Source: Deinococcus aquaticus (GTDB lineage Bacteria; Deinococcota; Deinococci; Deinococcales; Deinococcaceae). Taken from it: DNA of 64,000 nt. The DNA is taken from assembly GCF_028622095.1 (NCBI RefSeq), contig NZ_CP115165.1, positions 3,067,216-3,131,215 on the forward strand. Direction: 5' to 3'. Position 1 is the first letter of the stretch. Each line of letters opens with the position of its first letter. The notes under the pieces were generated by a model that did not search any database, was not told where the DNA came from, and saw only the letters and a list, made by a program, of their open reading frames with translations. The position numbers were made by a program, and so were the translations under genes. Below, one piece after another: positions 36,901 to 47,317 of the stretch.

Positions 36901-39900
36901 CTGGTACAGCTACAGGGCTTCGACAATCTGAACGTTCAGGCACAGGGCCTGACGCTGGGCGGGCAGACCCTGCGGGGCAACCTGAGTGCCGTGAACGGCG
37001 TGCTGAGCGGCAGCCTGAAAGCCGGGCCGCTGGATGTCCGCGCCGTGAACGGGCAGTTGCGGGTCAGTGGGGAACTGGCCGGGCAGACCATCCTGGCGAC
37101 CGGGAAGGTCACGCTGCCCGCCACCCTGGAGAACCTGAACCTGAGTGTGACCGGGCCGTACTTTGCGGCGCAGGCCGGGGGGAACGTGGCGAACCTGCGC
37201 GGCACCCTGACCCTGAAAGCCCAGTCGTACGGGTCGGGCGCTGCGACCCTGAGCGTGCCGGCGCAGTCGTTCCCGCTGTCCGGGTCCCTGACCGGGGCGC
37301 GCGTGAGCGTGGGCGGCCTGACCTACCGGGGCGGAATGTGGTCCGGCGCGTTGGGCGCCCGTTACGCGCTGTCCGGGCAGCCGGGCACGCTGCGGGTGCT
37401 GGGCGAGGCCGCGCGCCTTGTGGTCGCCCCGACCGGGCCGGTGGCGGGCCGCGTGACGGTCCTGCCGGCACTGGGCGGCGCGGTCAGTGCGGACCTGACG
37501 GCGGTGCGGGCGCTCCTGCCCGCAACCGTCCGCCCGGAGGTCGTGGCGGGGCGACTGGTGGCCAGCCTCTCCCCTACCAGCGCCGTGCTGAGCACGGCGG
37601 GCACCCGCTACCTGGGCGACCCGCTGAGCCTGAACGCCCGCGTGGACTGGGCGGGCGGCCTGCGGGCCAGCGGCACCCTGACCCACCCCGGCACGCGCAT
37701 TCCGGTGCGCTTCGACGGCCGGGCACTGACCGTGAGTGGCGCGGCGCTGGACGCACGGGTGCTGACGCCCGTGCTGGCGGGCGCCTCGGGCCGCGTGAGC
37801 CTGAACCTGACCCTCCCGGACCTGACCGGCCCCGACCCGCTGGCCCGCGCCAGTGGCCGCGCCGACGTGAACGTGCGCGCTGGAACGCCGGGCAACGATC
37901 AGCGCGCGCAGGGCCGCGTGACCCTTGCGCGCGGGCAGCTGTCCGCGAACCTGAGCAGCTCGCTGGCCGGGTACGCCGTGACCCTGCGCGGCCCGCTGTA
38001 CCCGCAGGCGAACGCGGCGCTGACTCTGGACGACCTGCGCGCCACCCTGACCGGCCGCGCCGACACGACCCTGACCCTGCGGGCGACCGGGGCCTTCCAG
38101 GGCCGCGCGGTGAACCTGACCGCGACGGGTACCAACCTGACGGGCACGGACCTTGCGCGCCGCGCCGCCGTGACCCTGAGCGGCACGCTGGCCGGAGCCG
38201 CCGTGAACCTGAATGCCCGGCAGGCGGCAGGGGGCGCCTCACTGAGCGACTGGCAGACGGCCGGGAGTATCAGCGTGGCGGACCTGCGGCCCCTGGCGGG
38301 CGTGGACGGCACCCTGAACGCCGCGCTGAGCGGCACGCTGGGTGACCTGCGCGTGCAGGCCAGCGGCGCGGCGGCGGGCGTGCGCTTTACCGCCCCGGCG
38401 CGGTACGTGAGCGGCGTCCTGCGCGTGGACGGCGCGCAGGCGACCCTGATGCAGAGTGAAGGAACGCAGGGCAGCGGGACGCAGGTAACAGTACGCGCCA
38501 GCGGGACGGTCCTGCCCGCCCTGAAGCTGAGTGCGCGGGCCACCCTGAACGAGTGGCTGCCCGGCACCTTCACCGCGCAGATCGGCGGCGCGCTGGCCAG
38601 ACCGGACGTGAACGTACAGGGCGTCCTGACGGATGGTCCGGCTGGGCTGCGCGCGGCGGGCTCGCGGGTGCGAGCGCACCTGCTGGGCCGCGATTACCGC
38701 GCGGACTTCACGGGCGCGGCCCTCAGCGGCGGGCTGCGCGGGCAACTGGGCGCGAACGCGCTGGGCGGCCTGCTGAACGCCGCGCTGCAACTGAACACCA
38801 CCTACGTGAGCGGCCCGAACGTGGTGCGCCTGAGCGGTCCTATCGGCTGGCGCAGCGGCGCGGGCTTCATCGGGCGCCTGCGGGCCGTGGGCGACATTCC
38901 CGGCGGCCCCCTGGACGCCCTGCTGGACGGCACGGACGGCGGCGCCCTGAAGGTCGCGGCCCTGATCGGCACGGGCGCGCGGCAGGCCCGCGTGACCGGG
39001 CAACTTCCGGCGGATCTTCCCTTCCGGCCCGGCGGCACCCTGGACCTTCAGGCCTTCGACGCGGGCGCCCTGTGGGGCCGCGCCGCACAGCTGACGGTCA
39101 GCGGGCAGGCGACCCTGGGCGGCGCGACCTGGACGGCCCTGAACGCTAACTTCGCCGGGCGCGTGCTGGACAGCGCCGGCGACTTCACGGGCGATCTGGG
39201 AGCCACCTACCGCGCCGGGAACGCCAGCCTGCGCCTGAGCGGCGAGCGGGTCTCGGGCGGCGGCACGCTGGAGGGCGGCGAGTACCGCCTGACCCTGCGG
39301 GCCGGGAGTGTGCAGGCTCCGCTGCGGGTGGCGCGCCTGCTGCCTGCCGGGCTGGGCGTGGACGCCCTCACGGTGGCCGGCACCCTGAATGCCACGGGCT
39401 CGCTGTCCGGCGGGCTGCGGGAGGTCACGGCGCGCACCCTGGCCGTGAAGGGCGTTCAGGCGCAGAGCGGGCCGTTCAGTCTGTACGGTCAGGCGGCGTA
39501 CGTGCCGCGTACCGGCACCCTGAGCGCCGACCTGAACGGCAGTCTGCGTGGCGGCCTGCTGCGGGCCAGTGGGGCGCTGCCGGGCGGTCTGCGGGTCACG
39601 GCGCAGCGCGTGGACAGCGCGTACCTGAATGCCGCGTCGCTCGGGAAGGGCACGCTGGCGGCGGATGTCACGCTGCGCGGCCCGGTCACGGACCCGCTGG
39701 CGCAGGGCACGCTGGACCTGAGGACCGACGCCCTGAACGGTCACGTCATCCTGTCCGGCCGGGTGGTCTCGCCGGACCTGAACGCCCGCGTGGACCTGCT
39801 GGGCAGCGCCGGGGGCACGCTGTACGCCCAGGCGAGCGACCTGGATCTGGCGCGCGGCCGGGTGAACGCGCGGGTGTACGGCACCGTGACCAGCGGCGGG

Positions 39901-42900
39901 AGCCGCGCCGCGCTGGACCTGCGCGGCAGCTGGCCGAACCTGACCGGGACCGTGCAGGCGCAGGTGGCGGGCCTGAACGATCCCGTGACCCTCAGCGGGA
40001 ACGGGCGGGGCGGCTACGACCTGAACGCCGGAACGCTGGGCGGCGGCACCCTGACCCTGGGCGGCGGGTCGGGCAGCGGGTCGGGCGGCCTGATTCCCGC
40101 GCTGGGCGGCACCCTGAACCTGACGCCGCTGCCCCTGCTGGGTGGCACCGGGCAGCTTACGCTGGCGGGTACGCTGGGCGGCACGCTGGCCGCGCCGACC
40201 CTGGCGGCGGCGGTGCAGTCTGCCGGAGCGTCGGCCTACGGCGTGACGCTGGAGGACCTGAGCGGCACGCTGAACGCCTCGCTGGCGGGCCTGAGCGGCA
40301 CGCTCTCGCAGGTGGTGCCCCTCACGGTGACGGGCGCGGTCCCCGCTGACCCCGCTGTGGGCAGTGGACCCTCCCCCACCGGAACGGCCCAGGGCACCCG
40401 CGCCGTCGTGACTCTGAACGGCACGAACCTGACGCTGGACGGCCTGCGTGTCCGGGCGGCGGGCAGCACCATGCAACTGGGCGGCACGGCCAGCCTGAGC
40501 GGCCCGGCCGCCGACCTGAACGTGGCCAGCCAGGGCACCCTGGACGGCACGCTGAAGGCCACCTACCGCGCGCAGGCGCTGGCCGTGAGTGGCGCGCTGA
40601 GTGGCCCGCAGGCGCTGCGGGCGGCGCTGGATGTGCAGGCCGACCCGCTGACCGGCTGGCACGGCACGGCCCGCGTCACGGGTGGCCCGGCGGGCGTCCT
40701 GACGGCCCCCCTGGCCCTGACGGTGGGTGGGGCGTTCGCGCACCCACTTGTCACGGGCAGCGGCGAACTCCTGAAGGCGGGCGCGCGCGTCGTGGCGTCG
40801 GCGGACGGCGTGCAGCTGCGTCTGGTCGACGCGCCGGGTGCGAAGGCCAGCGGCGCGGTCGAACTGCGCCCCCGCAGCGGCGTGTGGACCCTGCTGGGCG
40901 CGGCCAGCCTGACCCGCCCGGAACTGTCCCTGAGCGTCACGCCGAGCGGCCCGCTCAGTGACCCGGACCTGCTGCTCAGCGTCCGCCGGGGCGGGTGGCG
41001 GGCGGGCGGCACGGCCAGCCTGGACGCGGCGGACCTGACCGTCTCGGACGGCCTGCGGGACGGCACGCTGCGCTGGACGGGCGGGCAACTGGCCGTGAAC
41101 CTGCCGGGCCTGACCCTGGACACCCTGAACCTGAAGGGCGTGAGCGGTCTGCTCAGCGCCAGCGGAACGGTCGGCACGGACGCGCTGGACGGTCAGCTGA
41201 CCGCCTCGCTGTCGAACCTGAGCACCCCCTACCGCGTGCCTTACCTGGATCTGGCGCTGGGCGGCGACCTGAACGCGGCGGTCACGCTGCGCGGCGGGCG
41301 TCCCTCGGTGACGGGCACGGCGGCCCTCCCGGCGGGCACCCTGAACTTCACGGCGGCCGAGTCAGCAGCCCCATCAACGGCCCAGGCCGGCGCACAGGCG
41401 GGCGGCCAGTGGACCGGCCGGGTGAGCGGGACGGTCAGCGCTCCCCTGATCACGAAGGTCACCCAGACCACGCCCGTTCAGACCACGGTGTCGGCCACGA
41501 CGACCGGCACGCTGGGCGTGGATGTCCGCGCCGACGGCAGCGGCCTGACCGGGCAGGTGACGGCCACACGCTACCCGCTGACGCTGGCCGGGCAGACCCT
41601 GAACGTCAGCGGCACGCTGGGCCTGACCGGGCAGGCATTCCGGGCGGACCTGCGCGGCTCGAACGACATGGGCGAGGCGGTCGTGGCAGCCTCCGGCGGA
41701 CTGGCGGACCTGCTGCCGGCCCTGAGCGGCCCGCTGGCCGTGCAGCCCACCGGGGACGGGTACACCGTGCGCGCCACGCTGGATAACGTGGAGGTGCAGA
41801 ACCTGAAGATCGCGCCGCAGCTGTCAGGCCGCGTGAGTGGCGAGGCGAACCTGCGCGACGGGGGCGGCACCTTCGTGCTGCGCTCGGACAACCTGACCGT
41901 GGGGCCCAAGGTCCTGCCGGCGCGGCTGGAAGGCACGCAGGTGTCGGGCGACTGGCGCATCCGCGGGTTCCTGGGGCAGTCGGAGTTCACGGCGGGCCTG
42001 GGCGGCGGCGAACTGTTCGGGCAGGGCACGCTGCGGGCGCTGCCGCTGGGCGCGGTGATCGGGGCGTTCGCCGGGACCAGTCCGGGCGAGGGCGTGGTCA
42101 CGGGTCTGGTCCGCTTCCGCTTCCCGGTCAGCGATCCGCTGGCGGGGACGGCCAGCGTGGTCGCCGAACGCATCCGCGTGAGCAGCGTCAGGGGCACGGG
42201 CACCGCCGCCGTCACCGAGACGCTGACCGGAACCGGCACGCTGGAGTACGCGCGGCGCGAACTGCGCAACCTGAACATTCAGCTGAGCGGCGCCGGAACC
42301 TGGGACGTGCGCGGGCAGTACACCCGCGAGCGCGTGGCCGTGACCGCGCAGTTCAGTAACACGACCTTCACGCCGGCGCTGCTGCTGGTGCCGGCACTGG
42401 CGGCGTTGCAGCCGGACCTGAAAGGCACGCTGGAACTCTCGGCGGCCGGGACGTACGAGCGGCCGCGCGGCCTGATCCGCGCGCAGAACATCACCGGGAG
42501 CGTGGCGGGCCTGAGCGTCAGCGTCCCGGCCTTCGCGGGGGACCTGCCGGACAGCGGCGCGTTCACCGGGGGCGGCACGGTCCTGACCGGCGGCACGGTC
42601 GGTTCGAACGGGCAGATCACGCTGGCCGGGCAGCTCACGCTGGGCCGCCTGAGCGACACCCGCGTGAATTTCAGCGGCCTGCTGGCCCCGCAGGTGCTGG
42701 GTTCGCTGCCGAACACCACGGTCACGCTGGCGCAGCAGACCGAGTCCCGCTGGACCCTCAGCGCCCAGAGTCTCAGCGCCGCCAGCGGCACGGTCCCGGC
42801 CGGTTCGCTGAGCGTCACGGGGGACCTGGCTCCCCGCTGGGACCTGACGCTGGCCGCCCGGAACTTCAACCTGCCGCTGAAGGTCATCTACGGGCGCGAG

Positions 42901-44079
42901 AGCACCCTGAACGCCGACCTGCGCGCCGTGGACGACGGCGAGGCCATCCGCATCAGCGGCGCGGCCGACTTCACGCGCCTGATCCTGGGCCGCTCGAACG
43001 CGCAGGCCACGCTGCCTGCGCCCGGTCAGACCAGCGTGGGCAGCACCGACAACACCAACGGCCGCACCACCGACAACTACGTGAGCCCGCTGCCGGAGGA
43101 ACTGCGGACCTTCCCGCAGGCCGCCCAGCCTGAGGGGACCCGCCCGGCCCGCCCGTTCCTGGAGCGGCTGTCCCTGGAGGACATTCCCATCCGGGCCGTG
43201 AACGGCATCCGCGTGGACGAGAACCTCGTGCGGGCCGACTTTACGGGCAGTCTGGTCGTGTCTGGCACCGGGGCGCGCCCGCGCCTGACGGGCGACATCC
43301 GCTCGCAGCGCGGCTTCGTGTACCTGCGCGAGAACGAGTTCACGCTGGCCGACAGTACCGTCACGTTCGGCGGCGAGAACCTGTACCCGAAATTCAACGT
43401 GACCGCCACCGGGCAGGTCACCGCGACCCTCAGCGAGTCCCGCCAGCGGGTGCCGGTGAAACTGAACCTGCAGGGCGAGTTCGTCACGCCGCCCGGCGGC
43501 TCGGCCCTGCTGGACCTCACCACCACCCTCAGCTGCGCGCAGGACGGCCCCGCCTGCGCCGACCCGACCAGCGGCGCGGCCTACAGCGAGGCGGAACTGT
43601 ACGCGCTGGTCGCCACGGGCGTCCCGAACCTGACGGCGCTGCCCAGTAACCTCACGGCCCTGGGCACCAGCGCCTTCCAGACGGCCCTGAACGTGTTCGT
43701 GCTGGGCGAACTGGAACGCACCATCGCCGCCGCGTTCGGCCTGGACGTGTTCCGCCTGACCCCGCAACTCGGGAATGCCGACGGGTCGCTGGGGGCCACC
43801 ATCACGCTCGGGTCGTACCTGACGCGCGACCTGTACCTGCAGTATCAGGTTGACCTGAACGGCGAGGGTCTGATCGACGCGCAGTACAGCACGCCCGACG
43901 ATCAGTTCACGTTCCGGGTCAGTACGCCCATCAGCGGCCTGAACCTGCAGTCCATCCGGCCCAGTTTCAGCGCCGGGTACAACGTCAACGGGCGCACCAA
44001 CGTCAGCCTGGGCGTCGAGAGTGCCGAGCAGGGCACCACGCTGCGCTTCGGCGTGACCTACCGCATCGGCGGCCGCTGA
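33952..44079 (+). CDS. tamB: Giant TamB-like (DUF490) translocation/assembly module protein
   Basis: 3375 residues, nearly three times Escherichia coli TamB (about 1260). A short cytoplasmic Pro-rich start is followed by one signal-anchor helix (VWPWVLGVLAALLLVLAFLP), then thousands of residues of repeating amphipathic beta-strands (for example GPVTASGGVDLKAQNWRVTA) that should form an AsmA/TamB-type hydrophobic groove. The conserved DUF490 domain lies at the C-terminus (GDIRSQRGFVYLRENEFTLADSTVTFGGENLYPKFNVTATGQ, broken across strands) and ends FGVTYRIGGR. Such proteins bridge the two membranes and carry phospholipids or assist outer-membrane assembly with TamA. GTG 33952 is chosen because GGAGGG lies 6 nt upstream; an ATG six codons earlier has no RBS. 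No tamA/bamA gene is adjacent. Confidence 0.9.
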   Translation: MSDDPRRNESGLDAAPAPEAGPDLNPDLKPRPDAPRGRRVWPWVLGVLAALLLVLAFLPTLLGGALLSRFGGDVISADRVGGPLWAPTLGGAQVTLPGVSASAGSVGVSVDAVNPFTRTVRLNVSASGADVRLKLADLLGGTGGGAGGGGGWKVALSGLDVQDSRVSVDGRGINVPDGRFRVTQGQDGRTLLRGATGEGELNADLRVSESGGANVFTVDLDADARVLNHYWPGVTGGRISGQYVIGSGPIRGDLKVTDASLRVPEANFVTVTGVAGTATHRGDLIDLQLAGRGWNGPVTASGGVDLKAQNWRVTANAAPTVAGLAGALGTTGSGGLKLQVTAGGWSTVRVTATAQGAGEVAGVGFRDAAAKYTFLSENGNVATQTNDLSFSAVTSLAGSDQKLAGRWAFGKSGAASLVGAFGQKPLNVNASIDAKNVLTLRGEGLGGPLSGTLALSGVKLNAVLNPTYGAVQARVAVSGTPDDLRATISGAQAGPFSGLSGTAALDRRGLRADLGAARINLNREFRGTWQAQGLSGSGIILSGRGRLDLTGGDVTGQLEATVPGVRDTLAGPLDLNYTRQRGTFRSGAQVLTWNGDSFGVQARELPVAGGLNVTGDVTVTTALKAFGTLRATGAGVTLNATARGTSASLRGSAGGVTVLADTQLQAPYLTTARVQGADIQGVLSVDRGVRFTLTTAGDTARGVIDGDRWDATGRVNLAALRPLVNVDGLGGTLDLNLAAQGGSARVNARALGAGVTGTLTRAGGPLGANLRVTYAGAQAALSGRVYPDVQAQGRVSAQGQTLNLGVTGAYGDLRARVTGQTGPLSFSGVTLPAQPVNLSGTLTPRLTASGTWGDLNVTYDAATGLARVTGQQALTAFGQAGRVQGRATWGPGPGGSFRGAVAASGVLDQYTVALNGPWDDLNVLLSDGEGLRARGTASLPAGRYDVNVSGPLGGGLFVDGNVQGTGLEPRGTVTVTDAQGGRALVQLQGFDNLNVQAQGLTLGGQTLRGNLSAVNGVLSGSLKAGPLDVRAVNGQLRVSGELAGQTILATGKVTLPATLENLNLSVTGPYFAAQAGGNVANLRGTLTLKAQSYGSGAATLSVPAQSFPLSGSLTGARVSVGGLTYRGGMWSGALGARYALSGQPGTLRVLGEAARLVVAPTGPVAGRVTVLPALGGAVSADLTAVRALLPATVRPEVVAGRLVASLSPTSAVLSTAGTRYLGDPLSLNARVDWAGGLRASGTLTHPGTRIPVRFDGRALTVSGAALDARVLTPVLAGASGRVSLNLTLPDLTGPDPLARASGRADVNVRAGTPGNDQRAQGRVTLARGQLSANLSSSLAGYAVTLRGPLYPQANAALTLDDLRATLTGRADTTLTLRATGAFQGRAVNLTATGTNLTGTDLARRAAVTLSGTLAGAAVNLNARQAAGGASLSDWQTAGSISVADLRPLAGVDGTLNAALSGTLGDLRVQASGAAAGVRFTAPARYVSGVLRVDGAQATLMQSEGTQGSGTQVTVRASGTVLPALKLSARATLNEWLPGTFTAQIGGALARPDVNVQGVLTDGPAGLRAAGSRVRAHLLGRDYRADFTGAALSGGLRGQLGANALGGLLNAALQLNTTYVSGPNVVRLSGPIGWRSGAGFIGRLRAVGDIPGGPLDALLDGTDGGALKVAALIGTGARQARVTGQLPADLPFRPGGTLDLQAFDAGALWGRAAQLTVSGQATLGGATWTALNANFAGRVLDSAGDFTGDLGATYRAGNASLRLSGERVSGGGTLEGGEYRLTLRAGSVQAPLRVARLLPAGLGVDALTVAGTLNATGSLSGGLREVTARTLAVKGVQAQSGPFSLYGQAAYVPRTGTLSADLNGSLRGGLLRASGALPGGLRVTAQRVDSAYLNAASLGKGTLAADVTLRGPVTDPLAQGTLDLRTDALNGHVILSGRVVSPDLNARVDLLGSAGGTLYAQASDLDLARGRVNARVYGTVTSGGSRAALDLRGSWPNLTGTVQAQVAGLNDPVTLSGNGRGGYDLNAGTLGGGTLTLGGGSGSGSGGLIPALGGTLNLTPLPLLGGTGQLTLAGTLGGTLAAPTLAAAVQSAGASAYGVTLEDLSGTLNASLAGLSGTLSQVVPLTVTGAVPADPAVGSGPSPTGTAQGTRAVVTLNGTNLTLDGLRVRAAGSTMQLGGTASLSGPAADLNVASQGTLDGTLKATYRAQALAVSGALSGPQALRAALDVQADPLTGWHGTARVTGGPAGVLTAPLALTVGGAFAHPLVTGSGELLKAGARVVASADGVQLRLVDAPGAKASGAVELRPRSGVWTLLGAASLTRPELSLSVTPSGPLSDPDLLLSVRRGGWRAGGTASLDAADLTVSDGLRDGTLRWTGGQLAVNLPGLTLDTLNLKGVSGLLSASGTVGTDALDGQLTASLSNLSTPYRVPYLDLALGGDLNAAVTLRGGRPSVTGTAALPAGTLNFTAAESAAPSTAQAGAQAGGQWTGRVSGTVSAPLITKVTQTTPVQTTVSATTTGTLGVDVRADGSGLTGQVTATRYPLTLAGQTLNVSGTLGLTGQAFRADLRGSNDMGEAVVAASGGLADLLPALSGPLAVQPTGDGYTVRATLDNVEVQNLKIAPQLSGRVSGEANLRDGGGTFVLRSDNLTVGPKVLPARLEGTQVSGDWRIRGFLGQSEFTAGLGGGELFGQGTLRALPLGAVIGAFAGTSPGEGVVTGLVRFRFPVSDPLAGTASVVAERIRVSSVRGTGTAAVTETLTGTGTLEYARRELRNLNIQLSGAGTWDVRGQYTRERVAVTAQFSNTTFTPALLLVPALAALQPDLKGTLELSAAGTYERPRGLIRAQNITGSVAGLSVSVPAFAGDLPDSGAFTGGGTVLTGGTVGSNGQITLAGQLTLGRLSDTRVNFSGLLAPQVLGSLPNTTVTLAQQTESRWTLSAQSLSAASGTVPAGSLSVTGDLAPRWDLTLAARNFNLPLKVIYGRESTLNADLRAVDDGEAIRISGAADFTRLILGRSNAQATLPAPGQTSVGSTDNTNGRTTDNYVSPLPEELRTFPQAAQPEGTRPARPFLERLSLEDIPIRAVNGIRVDENLVRADFTGSLVVSGTGARPRLTGDIRSQRGFVYLRENEFTLADSTVTFGGENLYPKFNVTATGQVTATLSESRQRVPVKLNLQGEFVTPPGGSALLDLTTTLSCAQDGPACADPTSGAAYSEAELYALVATGVPNLTALPSNLTALGTSAFQTALNVFVLGELERTIAAAFGLDVFRLTPQLGNADGSLGATITLGSYLTRDLYLQYQVDLNGEGLIDAQYSTPDDQFTFRVSTPISGLNLQSIRPSFSAGYNVNGRTNVSLGVESAEQGTTLRFGVTYRIGGR

Positions 44080-44100
44080 GCGCCGGCAGAAGCAGCAGGA

Positions 44101-44135
44101 AAAAGGGCCGCCCGGTCTGCACCGGGGCGGCCCTT
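44101..44135. terminator. Bidirectional terminator after tamB
   Basis: AAGGGCCGCCC-GGT / ACC-GGGGCGGCCCTT, about 14 paired bases with a short loop, flanked by A and T residues. It separates tamB from the convergent small gene. Confidence 0.85.
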
Positions 44136-44149
44136 CCACTGTGCTGTCC

Positions 44150-44605
44150 TCAGCGGCTGGTCGTGATGTTCGCGCGGGGTTCCAGCGCGTAGAACGCCAC
44201 GATGGCGACCAGGGTGCCCACCCAGCCGGGCGCGCTGCCCAGTTCCAGGTCGAAAGGGCGGCCCAGGACGGTGCTGCCCAGCTGCCCGGTCAGTCGCTCA
44301 CCAGTCTGCTGCGCGACGACGTTCCAGCCGATGATAGGTTCGCCCATGAAGCCCGTGACGCGGTCCACGCCACGCAGCGTGAGTTTCTGCGCGCCGACGT
44401 TGCCCTTGAGTTCGCCGTCCTGCAGTTCGATCTTCACGGGGTCCGCGCCGACGCTGCCCTGCACGCCCCGCTCGGTGATCTCGAGGTTGATGTCCTTGCC
44501 GTGCAGTTTTCCGCCTGCGCGGCCCTTGATGGTGTCGCCGTCGATGGTGCAGCGGATGTCGTAACCGTCCGCTCCACCAAGGCGGCCCTTGATGAGGTCT
44601 TCCAT
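44150..44605 (-). CDS. Small protein of repeated beta-strands, unknown function
   Basis: 151 residues. The first ~115 residues alternate hydrophobic/charged in short repeats around GxxxGxxG (IKGRLGGADGYDIRCTIDGDTIKGRAGGKLHGKDINLEIT, shown in part), suggesting a beta-helix or curved sheet. Near the end is a hydrophobic stretch (GWVGTLVAIVAFYAL) that may be a membrane anchor. I do not recognise a family. ATG 44605 lies 7 nt after TATACT. It is convergent with tamB; the shared strand-repeat look might mean an envelope role. Confidence 0.7.
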   Translation of the reverse strand: MEDLIKGRLGGADGYDIRCTIDGDTIKGRAGGKLHGKDINLEITERGVQGSVGADPVKIELQDGELKGNVGAQKLTLRGVDRVTGFMGEPIIGWNVVAQQTGERLTGQLGSTVLGRPFDLELGSAPGWVGTLVAIVAFYALEPRANITTSR

Positions 44606-44612
44606 GCGCGGA

Positions 44613-44618
44613 AGTATA
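44613..44618 (-). promoter_or_regulatory. -10 box, leaderless promoter of the small beta-repeat gene
   Basis: TATACT on the minus strand, 7 nt before ATG 44605. Confidence 0.7.
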
Positions 44619-44664
44619 GCGGGGTCCAGCGTGAGGCGTGCCCACGAGGGTCAGTTCGGGCAGG

Positions 44665-46791
<2,127 letters not shown>

Positions 46792-46798
46792 GCCCGCA

Positions 46799-46804
46799 AG
46801 GCTA
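46799..46804 (-). promoter_or_regulatory. -10 box, leaderless promoter of the ABC-F gene
   Basis: TAGCCT on the minus strand, 7 nt before GTG 46791. Confidence 0.65.
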
Positions 46805-46909
46805 GCAGAGGCCAGCGCCCCGCGACTCCGCCAGAACGCGCATTCCAGCGCCTCACCGGACCTTCATACCAGCTGGTCACATGCGACAACGCCGCGAGCC
46901 ACCGCCCGT

Positions 46910-46915
46910 TAAGCT
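46910..46915 (+). promoter_or_regulatory. -10 box, leaderless promoter of the small membrane protein gene
   Basis: TAAGCT, 6 nt before ATG 46922. Confidence 0.6.
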
Positions 46916-46921
46916 ACTTAT

Positions 46922-47317
46922 ATGACCGACAGTCTCATGGAGAGTCTGACCGACACCCCCACCGAAACCCCCGCGCAGGCCGCCGCCATCCGCGCCGGGT
47001 GGACGATCACCACCGTGATCCTGGGCGCGCTGCTGCTGACCAGCCTGACCAGCCTACTCGTCACGCTGTTCTCCGGTCGGGGCAGCGCCGGCCAGATCCG
47101 CTTCCTGCTGGAAGCCGCGCTGTGCTGGAACGTGTACCGGGGACACGGCTGGGCGCGCGCCCTGCTGGTGTTGATGCTGCTCGGCACGGGCGCGCTGCTG
47201 CTGAGCGCCGGGAATCCGTTCAGCACCGTCCTGGGGGTCGTGCCGCTGCTGGGCGCCGCCGCGCTGTGCTTCGTTCCGCAGGTGAACGCCTACTTCCGCT
47301 ACGCCTCGAAGATGTAA
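46922..47317 (+). CDS. Small integral membrane protein, function unknown
   Basis: 131 residues with four predicted helices: GWTITTVILGALLLTSLTSLLVTLF, IRFLLEAALCWNVYRG, ALLVLMLLGTGALLLSA and VLGVVPLLGAAALCFVP. The N-terminal 25 residues are Thr/Glu-rich and cytoplasmic-looking, and the chain ends YFRYASKM. No family is recognised. It is GC-rich like the rest of the chromosome, so the AT-rich insertion starts only after its stop codon. Leaderless promoter 6 nt upstream. Confidence 0.75.
   Translation: MTDSLMESLTDTPTETPAQAAAIRAGWTITTVILGALLLTSLTSLLVTLFSGRGSAGQIRFLLEAALCWNVYRGHGWARALLVLMLLGTGALLLSAGNPFSTVLGVVPLLGAAALCFVPQVNAYFRYASKM

Noticed and set aside
38239..41088. A 949-codon minus-strand frame inside tamB
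   Set aside because: Arg/Gln/Ala-rich antisense shadow caused by high GC3; tamB frame shows continuous beta-strand pattern.
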